34,809 bases of DNA from an uncultured Collinsella sp. (GTDB taxonomy: Bacteria > Actinomycetota > Coriobacteriia > Coriobacteriales > Coriobacteriaceae), in the NCBI GenBank assembly GCA_902479095.1, contig CABSNL010000017.1:1-34809 (forward strand), in the 5' to 3' direction. Shown piece after piece: positions 1 through 7,266 of this stretch. Made by a program: the position numbers and the translations under genes. Positions within the stretch are counted from its first letter, which is position 1. Each line of letters starts with the position of its first letter. Below the pieces are notes generated by a model. The model made no database searches, was not told where the DNA came from, and saw only the letters and a program-made list of their open reading frames with translations.

Positions 1-22
1 CGGAGATGTGTATAAGAGACAG
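1..22. other. Nextera adapter remnant at left end
   Basis: Bases 4-22 are the 19-bp Tn5 mosaic end used in Nextera libraries, read toward the insert, and the three bases before it match the rest of the read-2 adapter. This is untrimmed library sequence. Genome sequence starts at about base 23. Confidence 0.97.
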
Positions 23-1377
23 GTCTGCTCCAGCTCCTTGTCCGAAGACGCGGCGGACGCCGACTGCGGGTTGGCGTGCAGGATCTCGAGCGGCGGAAGC
101 TTGAGGCCGTCCTCTTCTTCGCCCTCGTTATCTGCGGCACCGCCGTCCGCCCCCCCATCGCTAGCCGCAGCCGATTCGACAGCACTCGAGGCAGACGCAT
201 CGGCAACCTTGGGATGCTTCAAGAAGTCGGGGATCTGAGGTGCTGCCGAAACAGGATTCACGGCAAACGGCGGCTCGGACTCGTCGATCTTATCGGGGTC
301 GTCTTCCATCGAAAGCTGACCGGTTACCTGGTCGCGCTTTGCATGGCGGCGCGGCAGCAAAGTTGTCTTTGCGGTCTCAATCGGAGCCTCGTCATCCTCG
401 TCATCGCCCTCGGTGAGCTCAATCTCGCTATCGGACCAAGACGGGTCGGGCTCGCTTGTATTGAGCTTAGGCGCAGCCTTGCCCTTCTTGGCATGGCGGC
501 GCGGTAGCAGCGTCGTCTTAGCGCGCTCAGCCTCAACCGACTCGGACACGTCGACAAACGGATTCTCGTCCTCGTCGTCATCGTCCAAAACCGGGTCCAC
601 ATCGTTGCCCATGACCGTGGTCACGGCAGCATTGGAGCCCTTTTGACGAAGAATGCTCAGGTGCGGACGGGCAACGCCGGGCACCGACAGGGCTTCGTCG
701 TCACCCCACGGGCTCGCGTTGACGTCGGCACGACGGCGCTCGGCAAAATCTGCCGCACGATCGCGGGCAGAGCGCAGCACGCCGCCCACCGAAAAGCCGA
801 TGATGACCAGGCCCACGACGACAAGCCCCAACAGGACCACCATCGCGATAGGCTTACCCAGGGCATTCTGCAGCGCACTCGCAATAAACGCACCGATGTA
901 GCCACCCGAGGCGGACAAATTTTGCGGCGTGAACATAAGGTCACACGAAACACTCGTACCCGGCACCATCAGAGAAAGAATGGAGACAACGGCGATAAAG
1001 ACCACGGCTCCGCCCGCGACCGAGCGCGCGTTGAGCGGCGAGTCCTCACCTAAAAAGAGCGTGGCGGCAAACAGCAAAATGACGATCGGCAGCACGTAGG
1101 CGCCCAGACCAAAGCCCAGGTGGTAGAAACCGGCAACCGCAGCCGTAACGGGTGCGGTCGCCGGCGAAATCACGGCAATGAAGGACGCAATCGCCAAAAC
1201 GGCGATGACCACGCCGGCGATATCGCGGTTGGCCGAGGGCTCGACCAAGGGCTCAAAATCGTCGAAGTCGGCCTCGTGGCCCTTATTGGCACGCAGATGG
1301 GAACCGGCACCCTTAGCAGATGCCGGTTGATTATTGGCCTTATTGCCTTTGGCGTTTTGTGCAGATCCGCGCGCCAA
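23..1377 (-). CDS. ftsK: DNA translocase FtsK/SpoIIIE, N-terminal part (cut by contig end)
   Basis: Only the first 451 codons are present; the gene runs off the left end into adapter. No ATG fits, but a TTG at 1377 lies six bases after a GGAGG that sits inside the last codons of rnj, so I take TTG as the start, one base after the rnj stop. The protein has about four membrane segments (residues roughly 53-71, 75-110, 120-138 and 172-196), then a long acidic linker, and ends near a PPLEIL motif (residues 428-433). That motif resembles the one preceding the motor domain in FtsK/SpoIIIE. The alpha/beta motor and gamma domains would lie beyond the contig. Family role: membrane-anchored DNA pump that clears chromosomes at the division septum. 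The linker carries a perfect 12-residue repeat (residues 286-297 and 336-347). Probably co-transcribed with rnj. Confidence 0.85.
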
Positions 1378-1378
1378 A

Positions 1379-3049
1379 CTAAACCTCCATGACGACCGGG
1401 ATGATCATCGGACGGGTGCGCGTACGGCTCCAAATAAAGTTGGAGAGCGAATCGCGCACGGCCTTGCGAATGGCATCGGAGCCGCTGCTCGTAAAGCTGA
1501 ACTTGCCCTTCTCGATCGTCTTCATAATGGACGCGGAGGCATCCTCGGAGAACTGGTCGTCGATGGCAAACGAGACGCCGCGGCCCGAGAACTCGATGGC
1601 CTCGATCTTCTTGTGCTTGAGCGAGACGATAGCAACGGCCGTGACCATGCCGTCGTTGGCGAGCTTCTGGCGATCGCGCAGGACGATGGGGTCGGTATCG
1701 CCGATACGCAGGCCGTCGACGTAGACGACGCCGGACTCGACAGGCGTACCGCGCTTGACGATACCGCCGCGCATCTCGAGCGTGTCGCCGTTATCGAGGA
1801 TAAAGATGTGATCATCCTTGATGCCCATCTTACGAGCAAGCTGGGCATGGGCACGCAGATGCACGGCCTCGCCGTGAACCGGCATAAAGTAGGTGGGCTT
1901 GGCCATGGCCATCAGGAGCTTGAGTTCCTCCTGGCTACCGTGACCGGAGACGTGAACGAGAGCGCGGTTCTTATCCCACACGTCGCAGCCGAGCTTGGCT
2001 AGGCTGTTGACGACCTGCTGGACGGCCTTCTCGTTGCCGGGAACGGGAGTTGCCGAGAGGATGACGGTATCGCCCTCGTGGATAGAGAGCGTCTTGTGCT
2101 CGCCGTTGGCCATGCGAGACAGGGCCGACAGCGGCTCGCCCTGCGAACCGGTGCACATGACGACGATCTTGTCGTCGGGCAGGTTATCAATGTCGAAGGC
2201 ATCGATAATATCGGCATCGTCGATGTTGAGGTAGCCCAGCTCGCGCGCCACGCGGGTGTTAGTGAGCATGGAGCGACCGGTCACAACGACCTTACGGCCG
2301 CACTTGCGGGCAGCATCGCAGATCTGCTGCAAACGATGAATGTGGCTCGAGAACGACGCGACGAACACGCGACCCGGGGCGTTCTTGATGGCGTGCAGCA
2401 AGTTGGGACCGACCTCGGCCTCGGACTTGGTAAAGCCGGGAACCGTGGCGTTGGTGGAGTCGGACAGCAGCAGGTCGATGCCCTGCTTGGCAAAGCGGCT
2501 GATAGCGGCATAGTCAGGCGTGACACCATCGATGGGCGTCTGGTCGAGCTTAAAGTCGCCGGTGTGCATAACGGTGCCCTGGTTGGTACGAATGAACACG
2601 CCCAGAGCGCCGGGGATGGAGTGCGTCATCGAGAAGAAGTCGAGCGAGATGCCGCCGAGGTTAACATGGCTGCCGCCCTTGACCTCGCGGAACTTGGGTG
2701 CGCGGATGCGGAACTCAGAAAGCTTGCCCTCGATAAAGCCAAGCGTCAGCTTGCTCGAGAAGATGGGCACCTTATTGTTGAGGTCCTGCAGCAGATACGG
2801 AAGCGAACCGGTGTGGTCCTCGTGGCCGTGGGTGACGACGATACCGCGGAGCTTCTCCTCGTTCTCCAGGACATAGGTGTAGTCAGGAAGCACCAGGTCG
2901 ATACCGGGCTGGGAGTCATCCGGGAACATGAGGCCGGCGTCGACGAGCACCATGTCGTCGCCGCACTCGAAGACCGTCATGTTCTTGCCGATGCCGTCAA
3001 GGCCGCCGAGCGGGATGATCTTCAAGGGAGATGATTTTTTAGCTGCCAT
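1379..3049 (-). CDS. rnj: Ribonuclease J
   Basis: A 556-residue protein, the usual length for RNase J, which acts in the cytoplasm as a 5'-to-3' exonuclease and endonuclease in mRNA decay and rRNA processing. The metallo-beta-lactamase zinc motif HGHEDH is at residues 74-79. Further family marks are LSDSTNA, the beta-CASP motif TGSQGEP and the late VHVSGHGSQEE and MPVHGE histidines. The start ATG at 3049 has an AAAGGA about 14 bases upstream, which is long spacing, but no better start is visible. The stop overlaps the ribosome-binding region of ftsK downstream. The upstream gap holds the two hairpin elements, and pnp, another RNA-decay gene, lies on its far side. Confidence 0.95.
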   Translation of the reverse strand: MAAKKSSPLKIIPLGGLDGIGKNMTVFECGDDMVLVDAGLMFPDDSQPGIDLVLPDYTYVLENEEKLRGIVVTHGHEDHTGSLPYLLQDLNNKVPIFSSKLTLGFIEGKLSEFRIRAPKFREVKGGSHVNLGGISLDFFSMTHSIPGALGVFIRTNQGTVMHTGDFKLDQTPIDGVTPDYAAISRFAKQGIDLLLSDSTNATVPGFTKSEAEVGPNLLHAIKNAPGRVFVASFSSHIHRLQQICDAARKCGRKVVVTGRSMLTNTRVARELGYLNIDDADIIDAFDIDNLPDDKIVVMCTGSQGEPLSALSRMANGEHKTLSIHEGDTVILSATPVPGNEKAVQQVVNSLAKLGCDVWDKNRALVHVSGHGSQEELKLLMAMAKPTYFMPVHGEAVHLRAHAQLARKMGIKDDHIFILDNGDTLEMRGGIVKRGTPVESGVVYVDGLRIGDTDPIVLRDRQKLANDGMVTAVAIVSLKHKKIEAIEFSGRGVSFAIDDQFSEDASASIMKTIEKGKFSFTSSGSDAIRKAVRDSLSNFIWSRTRTRPMIIPVVMEV

Positions 3050-3237
3050 AGGTTAGTGTGGTTTCCTTTCTTCGAAACGGGTCTGGAACAACCGACGGGG
3101 CGCTTCTGGCAAACCGACCGCCGGGAACGTACAAACATGCATCTCAGAGTCGATGCAGTAACCACAGCATCATACCCAATTGTCCATCAACAGACCACCC
3201 ATGCATCAAAGCCCCATCTGAACCGGTCTATCCCGCC
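3050..3237. other. rnj leader, no gene seen
   Basis: This stretch lies upstream of rnj on the minus strand. A TATGAT-like -10 is present at 3169-3174 (minus), but no convincing -35 lies at the right distance, so the rnj promoter is not established. Small plus-strand open frames here have no ribosome-binding site and no family I recognise. Confidence 0.4.
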
Positions 3238-3370
3238 GGTTTCCCGTGGGGCGGGCACTGATGAAGTTTCCTGCTCTACAGTCCTGCTCACGACGGAGGC
3301 CACATTAAGTGGCCTCCTGTTCGTGCGGAACTCGCGATAAACTTCATCAGTGCCCGCCCCACGGGAAACC
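3238..3370 (+). repeat. Hairpin element copy 1 (candidate structured RNA)
   Basis: Two 32-base arms, 3238-3269 and 3339-3370, are perfect inverted repeats of each other and enclose a 69-base core (3270-3338). The core contains its own hairpin: GGAGGCCAC (3295-3303), loop ATTAA, GTGGCCTCC (3309-3317). The strands flanking that hairpin, starting CCTGCTCTACAGTCCTGC and ending GGAACTCGCGAT, match copy 2. The arms of the two copies share only a short core-proximal segment (about ATGAAGTT). It lies between pnp and rnj, upstream of rnj. It could be a structured RNA, a recombination or replication hairpin, or a strong two-way terminator-like barrier. Collinsella-1 is a published candidate RNA motif from this genus, but I cannot compare with it here. 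Confidence 0.8.
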
Positions 3371-3494
3371 TGACAATAAGGGACAGGTTTATTTTGGTAG
3401 GTTTTATCTGGGGAAATGCTGCTGCATCTCTCTACAGATCCGAAATCTGACTGCTGAATAGACTGTCTAACTCAATGGCGAGCGGCACTAACTA
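3371..3494. other. Spacer between the two hairpin elements
   Basis: No gene is seen. An AT-richer stretch at about 3379-3415 begins GGGACAGGTTTATTTT. It resembles the GGGGACAGACTT end of the inverted repeat near adhE and, from memory, the tips of REP sequences mobilised by Y1-type transposases. No transposase is present in the window. Confidence 0.35.
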
Positions 3495-3643
3495 GCCCTT
3501 TTGCTTGCGCCCGGGAGGGGCGCATATGAAGTTAATCGCGAGTTCCGCACGCAAAGGAAAGCACTTAATGTGCTTTCCGTCTTGCGCAGGACTGTAGAGC
3601 AGGAAACTTCATATGCGGCCCTCCCGGGCGCAAGCAAAAGGGC
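3495..3643 (-). repeat. Hairpin element copy 2, inverted relative to copy 1
   Basis: Arms 3495-3533 and 3605-3643 (39 bases each) are complementary at 38 positions. The 69-base core (3535-3603), read on the minus strand, aligns without gaps to the core of copy 1 at 59 positions. Its inner hairpin is GGAAAGCAC, loop ATTAA, GTGCTTTCC; the three substituted positions on each side keep pairing. The right arm runs into the 3' side and T-run of the pnp terminator (3636-3643), and the same bases reappear inverted at the far end of the left arm (3495-3502). Confidence 0.8.
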
Positions 3644-3662
3644 GACCCCTTAGGAGTCGCCC
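3636..3662 (-). terminator. Intrinsic terminator of pnp
   Basis: On the minus strand the sequence downstream of pnp forms a GGGCGAC...GTCGCCC stem with a short TAA-containing loop and one mismatch, then TTTT (3639-3636). It begins about 25 bases after the pnp stop codon. The T-run is shared with the outer arm of hairpin element copy 2. Confidence 0.75.
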
Positions 3663-3687
3663 TTGTTGAGCTGCTTATATGTAGCTG

Positions 3688-5934
3688 TTACTCGGCGTCG
3701 TGGTGACGGCGGGGCTTGCGGCCTCCGTTGTCGCCGGGGCGGCGCGGACGGTCGCTGCGCTCGGAGCGCTCGCGGCGCGGACGCTCACGGCGCTGGAAGT
3801 GCTCGCCGTCGCCCTCGGAGGCACCCTCGGCGCGAGCCGGGGCCTCGGGCTTGTCAAGGCGATCGAGCGAGATCTTACCGCGATCGTCAACCTCGATAAC
3901 GACGACCTTAACCTCGTCGCCCACATTGAGGACGTCCTCGACCTTCTCCACGCGGCCCTTGGCGACGCGGGAGATGTGCAGCAGGCCGTCCTTGCCGGGC
4001 AGCAGGTTCACGAAGGCACCGAAGGGCTGGATGGAGACCACGCGACCGGTGTACTCCTCGCCCGGCTCGGGAACCTTGATGATGAGCTTGATGCGCTCGA
4101 CAGCCTGGTCGACGGACTCGCCGGTGCCGCCGACAAAGACGGTACCGTCCTCCTGGATGTCGACCGAAGCACCGGTCTCGTCCTGGATGCCGCGGATGAC
4201 CTTACCGCCGGAACCGATGACGTCGCGAATCTTATCGGTCGGAACCTGGATGGAGACGATGCGCGGGGCGGTGCTGCGCGTGGTGTGACGCGGCTCGGGG
4301 ATTACATCGAGCATCTTCTGCAGAATGAAAGCACGACCCTCCTTGGCCTGCTGCAGGGCGCGGGCCAGGATGTCGAAGGTGAGGCCGGTAGCCTTGTTGT
4401 CCATCTGCAGAGCGGTGATGCCCTCGGTGGTGCCGGTGACCTTAAAGTCCATGTCGCCCAGGAAGTCCTCGAGACCCTGGATGTCGGACAGGACCACGGT
4501 CTTGCCCTCCTCCTGGATCAGGCCCATAGCGATACCGGAGACCGGGCGCTTAATGGGCACGCCGCCGTCCATAAGGGCGAGCGTGGAGCCGCAGGTCGAA
4601 GCCATCGAAGAGGAGCCGTTGGACTCCATGACCTCGGAGACGACGCGGATAGCGTAGGGGAACTCGTTCTCGTCGGGGAGCACCGGAAGCAGGGCGCGCT
4701 CGGCCAGGTTGCCGTGGCCGATCTCGCGACGCTTAGGGCTGCCCATGCGGCCGGTCTCGCCGGTGCAGAACGGCGGGAAGTTGTAGTGGTGCATGTAGCG
4801 CTTGCCCTCGGTGGGCTCGATGGTGTCCAGGCGCTGGCCCTCGTTGAGCATGCCGAGCGACAGGACGGAGAGCACCTGGGTCTGGCCGCGCTGGAACAAG
4901 CCGGAGCCGTGAACGAGCGGCAGGTAGTTGTCCTTCACCATAATGGGGCGAATCTCATCGGCGGCACGGCCGTCGACGCGCTCACCGGTCTCGACGACCA
5001 TGGTGCGCATGGCCTTCTTCTCGAGCTTCTTGAGCGCCACGGGGATCTCGCGCTCCCAAGCGGCCTGCTCCTCCTCGGTAAACTCGGCGCGGATGGACTC
5101 CTTCAGGGCCTCGACCTTACCGATACGGGAGAGCTTGTCGGCGTCGCGAAGGGCGGCTGCCATCTCGTCGTAGTGGGCAAAGATGCGCTCCTGGACCTCC
5201 TCGACGGGCTGGTCGAGCGGGTACTCCTTCTTGACGATGGGGCCGTTGACCTGCTCCCACTCGGCGACGAACTCGTCCTGAGCCTGGCAGAAGGCAGCAA
5301 GGGCCTCCTGGCCAAACTTCATGGCGGCGAGCATGTCGTCCTCGGAGATCTCCTCGGCGCCGGCCTCGACCATCGAGATGAAGTCGGCAGAACCGCCCAG
5401 CTCCAGGTCCAGATCCGAGTTCTCGCGCTCCTCATAGGTGGGGTTGACGATAAACTCACCGGTCTCCACGTTGCGGCCGATGCGCACGCAGGCAAGCGGG
5501 CCCTCGAAGGGTACGCCGCCGAGCGTCATAGCCAGGGAAGCACCCATGACGTTGATGACGTCGAAGGGGTTGACCTGGTCGGCGACGAGCGAGGTGGCGA
5601 CGATGTGCACCTCGTTGCGGAAGCCGTCCGGGAAACTCGGGCGAATCGGACGGTCGATCATGCGCGCGGTGAGCGTGGCCTTCTCGCTGGGACGGCCCTC
5701 ACGCTTGAGGTAACCACCCGGGATGCGGCCGGCTGCGTACATCTTCTCGTTGAAGTCAACGGTCAGCGGGAAGAAGTCGTAGTTCTTGCGCTCCTTAGAG
5801 ACGACCACGGTGTCGAGCATCGTGGTGTCGCCCTGCTTGACCAGGCAGGCGCCGGTGGCCTGCTTGGCAAGCTCGCCCGACTCAAAGGTGTAGGTCTTGC
5901 CGTACAGCTCAAAGGACTTGGATACGAGTGTCAT
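3688..5934 (-). CDS. pnp: Polyribonucleotide nucleotidyltransferase (PNPase)
   Basis: A 748-residue phosphorolytic 3'-to-5' exoribonuclease. It has two RNase PH-like domains, with GRIPGGYLKREGRPSE in the first and GTTEGITALQMD in the second. A KH domain follows (VIGSGGKVIRGIQDETGA, roughly residues 565-625), then an S1 domain (GRVVSIQPFGAFVNLLPGKDGLLHIS, roughly 630-700). The last 45 or so residues form an Arg-rich tail unlike the core, possibly an RNA or protein contact. The ATG at 5934 has AAGGAG four bases upstream. Its leader contains hairpins (see the separate entry), which in other bacteria are typical sites of PNPase autocontrol. The neighbour rpsO is the classical partner, here separated by a terminator. 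Confidence 0.97.
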   Translation of the reverse strand: MTLVSKSFELYGKTYTFESGELAKQATGACLVKQGDTTMLDTVVVSKERKNYDFFPLTVDFNEKMYAAGRIPGGYLKREGRPSEKATLTARMIDRPIRPSFPDGFRNEVHIVATSLVADQVNPFDVINVMGASLAMTLGGVPFEGPLACVRIGRNVETGEFIVNPTYEERENSDLDLELGGSADFISMVEAGAEEISEDDMLAAMKFGQEALAAFCQAQDEFVAEWEQVNGPIVKKEYPLDQPVEEVQERIFAHYDEMAAALRDADKLSRIGKVEALKESIRAEFTEEEQAAWEREIPVALKKLEKKAMRTMVVETGERVDGRAADEIRPIMVKDNYLPLVHGSGLFQRGQTQVLSVLSLGMLNEGQRLDTIEPTEGKRYMHHYNFPPFCTGETGRMGSPKRREIGHGNLAERALLPVLPDENEFPYAIRVVSEVMESNGSSSMASTCGSTLALMDGGVPIKRPVSGIAMGLIQEEGKTVVLSDIQGLEDFLGDMDFKVTGTTEGITALQMDNKATGLTFDILARALQQAKEGRAFILQKMLDVIPEPRHTTRSTAPRIVSIQVPTDKIRDVIGSGGKVIRGIQDETGASVDIQEDGTVFVGGTGESVDQAVERIKLIIKVPEPGEEYTGRVVSIQPFGAFVNLLPGKDGLLHISRVAKGRVEKVEDVLNVGDEVKVVVIEVDDRGKISLDRLDKPEAPARAEGASEGDGEHFQRRERPRRERSERSDRPRRPGDNGGRKPRRHHDAE

Positions 5935-5947
5935 TGTTCTCCTTTAC

Positions 5948-6018
5948 CCCACAGGCCCCTTGCCTGCGGGCTTCTCATGTGACGCGGGCCCCCTGCCCCC
6001 GCCACGCTTCAGAGCGTG
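5948..6018 (-). promoter_or_regulatory. pnp 5' leader hairpins
   Basis: Two hairpins lie between the rpsO terminator and pnp. The first pairs 6003-6007 with 6014-6018 (CACGC/GCGTG). The second, immediately before the ribosome-binding site, pairs 5948-5956 with 5962-5970, nine pairs including one wobble. The pnp mRNAs of other bacteria are autoregulated through leader stems cut by RNases; that this happens here is inference. Confidence 0.45.
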
Positions 6019-6037
6019 ATTGTTCACGCCCTTACAC

Positions 6038-6069
6038 AAAAAGAGCGCCCCGCTGCGCAGGACGCTCTT
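6038..6069 (-). terminator. Intrinsic terminator of rpsO
   Basis: On the minus strand the arms AAGAGCGTCC and GGGGCGCTCTT pair over about ten bases, and a run of T's follows (6042-6038). It lies just after the rpsO stop and before pnp, so pnp likely also has its own promoter or depends on read-through. Confidence 0.85.
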
Positions 6070-6084
6070 AGCATGTACAAATCC

Positions 6085-6363
6085 TTACTGGATGTTGTCG
6101 CGGATGCCCAGAGCCTTGATGAGCTCACGGTACTCGACGATGTCGTTCTTCTTGATGTAGGAGAGAAGACGACGACGACGGCCGACGAGCATGAGCAGGC
6201 CACGACGGGTGTGGAAGTCCTTCTGGTGGGACTTCATGTGCTCGGTCAGCTCCTTGATGCGCTCGCTCAGGATGGCGACCTGAACCTTGGGGTTGCCGGT
6301 GTCGACCGGGGTGTTACCGAACTGGGCAGTCAGCTCCGCCTTGCGCTCTTTGGAAACAGTCAT
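6085..6363 (-). CDS. rpsO: 30S ribosomal protein S15
   Basis: A 92-residue protein of normal length for S15, which binds the central domain of 16S rRNA and nucleates assembly of the platform. The family signature HxxDxHTRRGLLMLVGRRRRLLSYIKK is plain (written with gaps). The ATG at 6363 follows AAAGGTG at good spacing. The gene has its own terminator and probably its own promoter downstream of recO. The leader carries alternative hairpins that may serve S15 autoregulation. Confidence 0.97.
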   Translation of the reverse strand: MTVSKERKAELTAQFGNTPVDTGNPKVQVAILSERIKELTEHMKSHQKDFHTRRGLLMLVGRRRRLLSYIKKNDIVEYRELIKALGIRDNIQ

Positions 6364-6383
6364 TGTTTCACCTTTCGTTTTAC

Positions 6384-6409
6384 GTCGCCCGCGGGCGACT
6401 CAATTCGCC
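6384..6409 (-). promoter_or_regulatory. rpsO leader with two exclusive hairpins
   Basis: A 16-base perfect palindrome, GTCGCCCGCGGGCGAC (6384-6399), lies 20 bases upstream of the rpsO ATG. Its upstream half can instead pair with 6405-6409 as GGCGA...TCGCC around a six-base loop. The two structures cannot coexist. S15 represses its own mRNA through leader structure in several bacteria, so this is a reasonable operator candidate. Confidence 0.5.
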
Positions 6410-6468
6410 TCGGACTGGGAAGCCGCCGGTGGAGCGAGCAACCAAGGTCGAGGTACCAACAGGTCGGT

Positions 6469-6477
6469 ATGTTACCA
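6469..6477 (-). promoter_or_regulatory. Possible extended -10 promoter of rpsO
   Basis: The minus strand reads TGGTAACAT, a TGn extended -10 form, about 25 bases downstream of the recO stop and 106 bases before the rpsO start. No clear -35 is seen. Confidence 0.35.
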
Positions 6478-6501
6478 CAAGCAGCCTGTGCCTGCGCATC
6501 A

Positions 6502-7251
6502 TCACCGACCCAACATGAATTCCATCGCACGGAGCCGCTGATCGGTATGTGTTGCCGCCCAGACATGCGAAAGCCCGAGCAAAAAAGCTGCGGTATGGGA
6601 ATCGACCCTCTCGGCCATGAGCGCATCGAAGGTCATGGACATGAGGGCGCGCAGCCACGCGACCTCACCGGTCGACACCAGCTCGGCACCCGGAACGCTC
6701 GACGCGCACGACCCGCACAGAAGCCCGCCGGCTTGGGCCGAAAAATGCGAGAGCATGGGATCGCCGCACGAGACGCAAGCCGAGAAATCGGGTCGGTAAC
6801 CAACGTGCGACAGCAGTTTAAAGACAAAGGCCGCCACGAGCAGGTCCATGTGTGCCGAATCGAGCCCGCTACCGACAAGCGTGAGCGCCCGCTGCGTAAT
6901 GGCAAAGGTAAATGGATCCTCGGCATCCTCGAACGAGCACACGCGCGCGACCTCGGCGATTGCGCTTGCGGCGCAAGTCGTCTCGTAATCGGGCGCAGCG
7001 CCGAGCGGCGCCTCCATAAGCTCGGCCTGGGAAACCACGTCGAGCGACCGTCCATGCGCAAGCAGCACATCGACGGTACAGAACAGCTCGCAGCGCGCAG
7101 CCAGACGCCCACCGGGTTTGCGGGCACCCTTTGCCACGGCACGAACCTGCCGACCACGCTCGTCAAGCATCGTCAGGATCAGGTCCGTCTCTTTGAGCTT
7201 CGTCTTGTCGAGGACGAGCGCCTTCGTGCGATATGTCCGGGAGCCTGCCAT
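6502..7251 (-). CDS. recO: DNA repair protein RecO
   Basis: A 249-residue RecO, normal length. It anneals single strands and with RecR loads RecA in recombinational repair. The N-terminal OB-fold begins YRTKALVLDKTKLKETDLILTM in three adjoining blocks, the typical RecO start. Four cysteines, in CVSCGD (about residue 171) and CGSC (about residue 191), form the zinc-binding module present in many RecO proteins. It starts 15 bases after the era stop, and era-recO adjacency is common in Gram-positive bacteria. It is the last gene of the long lepA operon. Confidence 0.92.
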   Translation of the reverse strand: MAGSRTYRTKALVLDKTKLKETDLILTMLDERGRQVRAVAKGARKPGGRLAARCELFCTVDVLLAHGRSLDVVSQAELMEAPLGAAPDYETTCAASAIAEVARVCSFEDAEDPFTFAITQRALTLVGSGLDSAHMDLLVAAFVFKLLSHVGYRPDFSACVSCGDPMLSHFSAQAGGLLCGSCASSVPGAELVSTGEVAWLRALMSMTFDALMAERVDSHTAAFLLGLSHVWAATHTDQRLRAMEFMLGR

Positions 7252-7266
7252 GCGCGCCGCGCGCCC

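Noticed and set aside
3056..3340. Small plus-strand open frames in the pnp-rnj gap
   Set aside because: No ribosome-binding site, and the frame runs into the hairpin core, whose differences follow pairing and not codon position.
3238..3643. CRISPR array, retron or MITE as explanation of the hairpins
   Set aside because: There are only two inverted copies and no spacers, no reverse transcriptase nearby, and MITEs keep their terminal repeats while these conserve the centre and vary the ends.
3700..5982. 760-codon plus-strand open frame
   Set aside because: It is antisense to pnp, arises from GC-rich codon bias, has no ribosome-binding site, and gives a low-complexity Leu/Gly/Val/Asp-rich translation.
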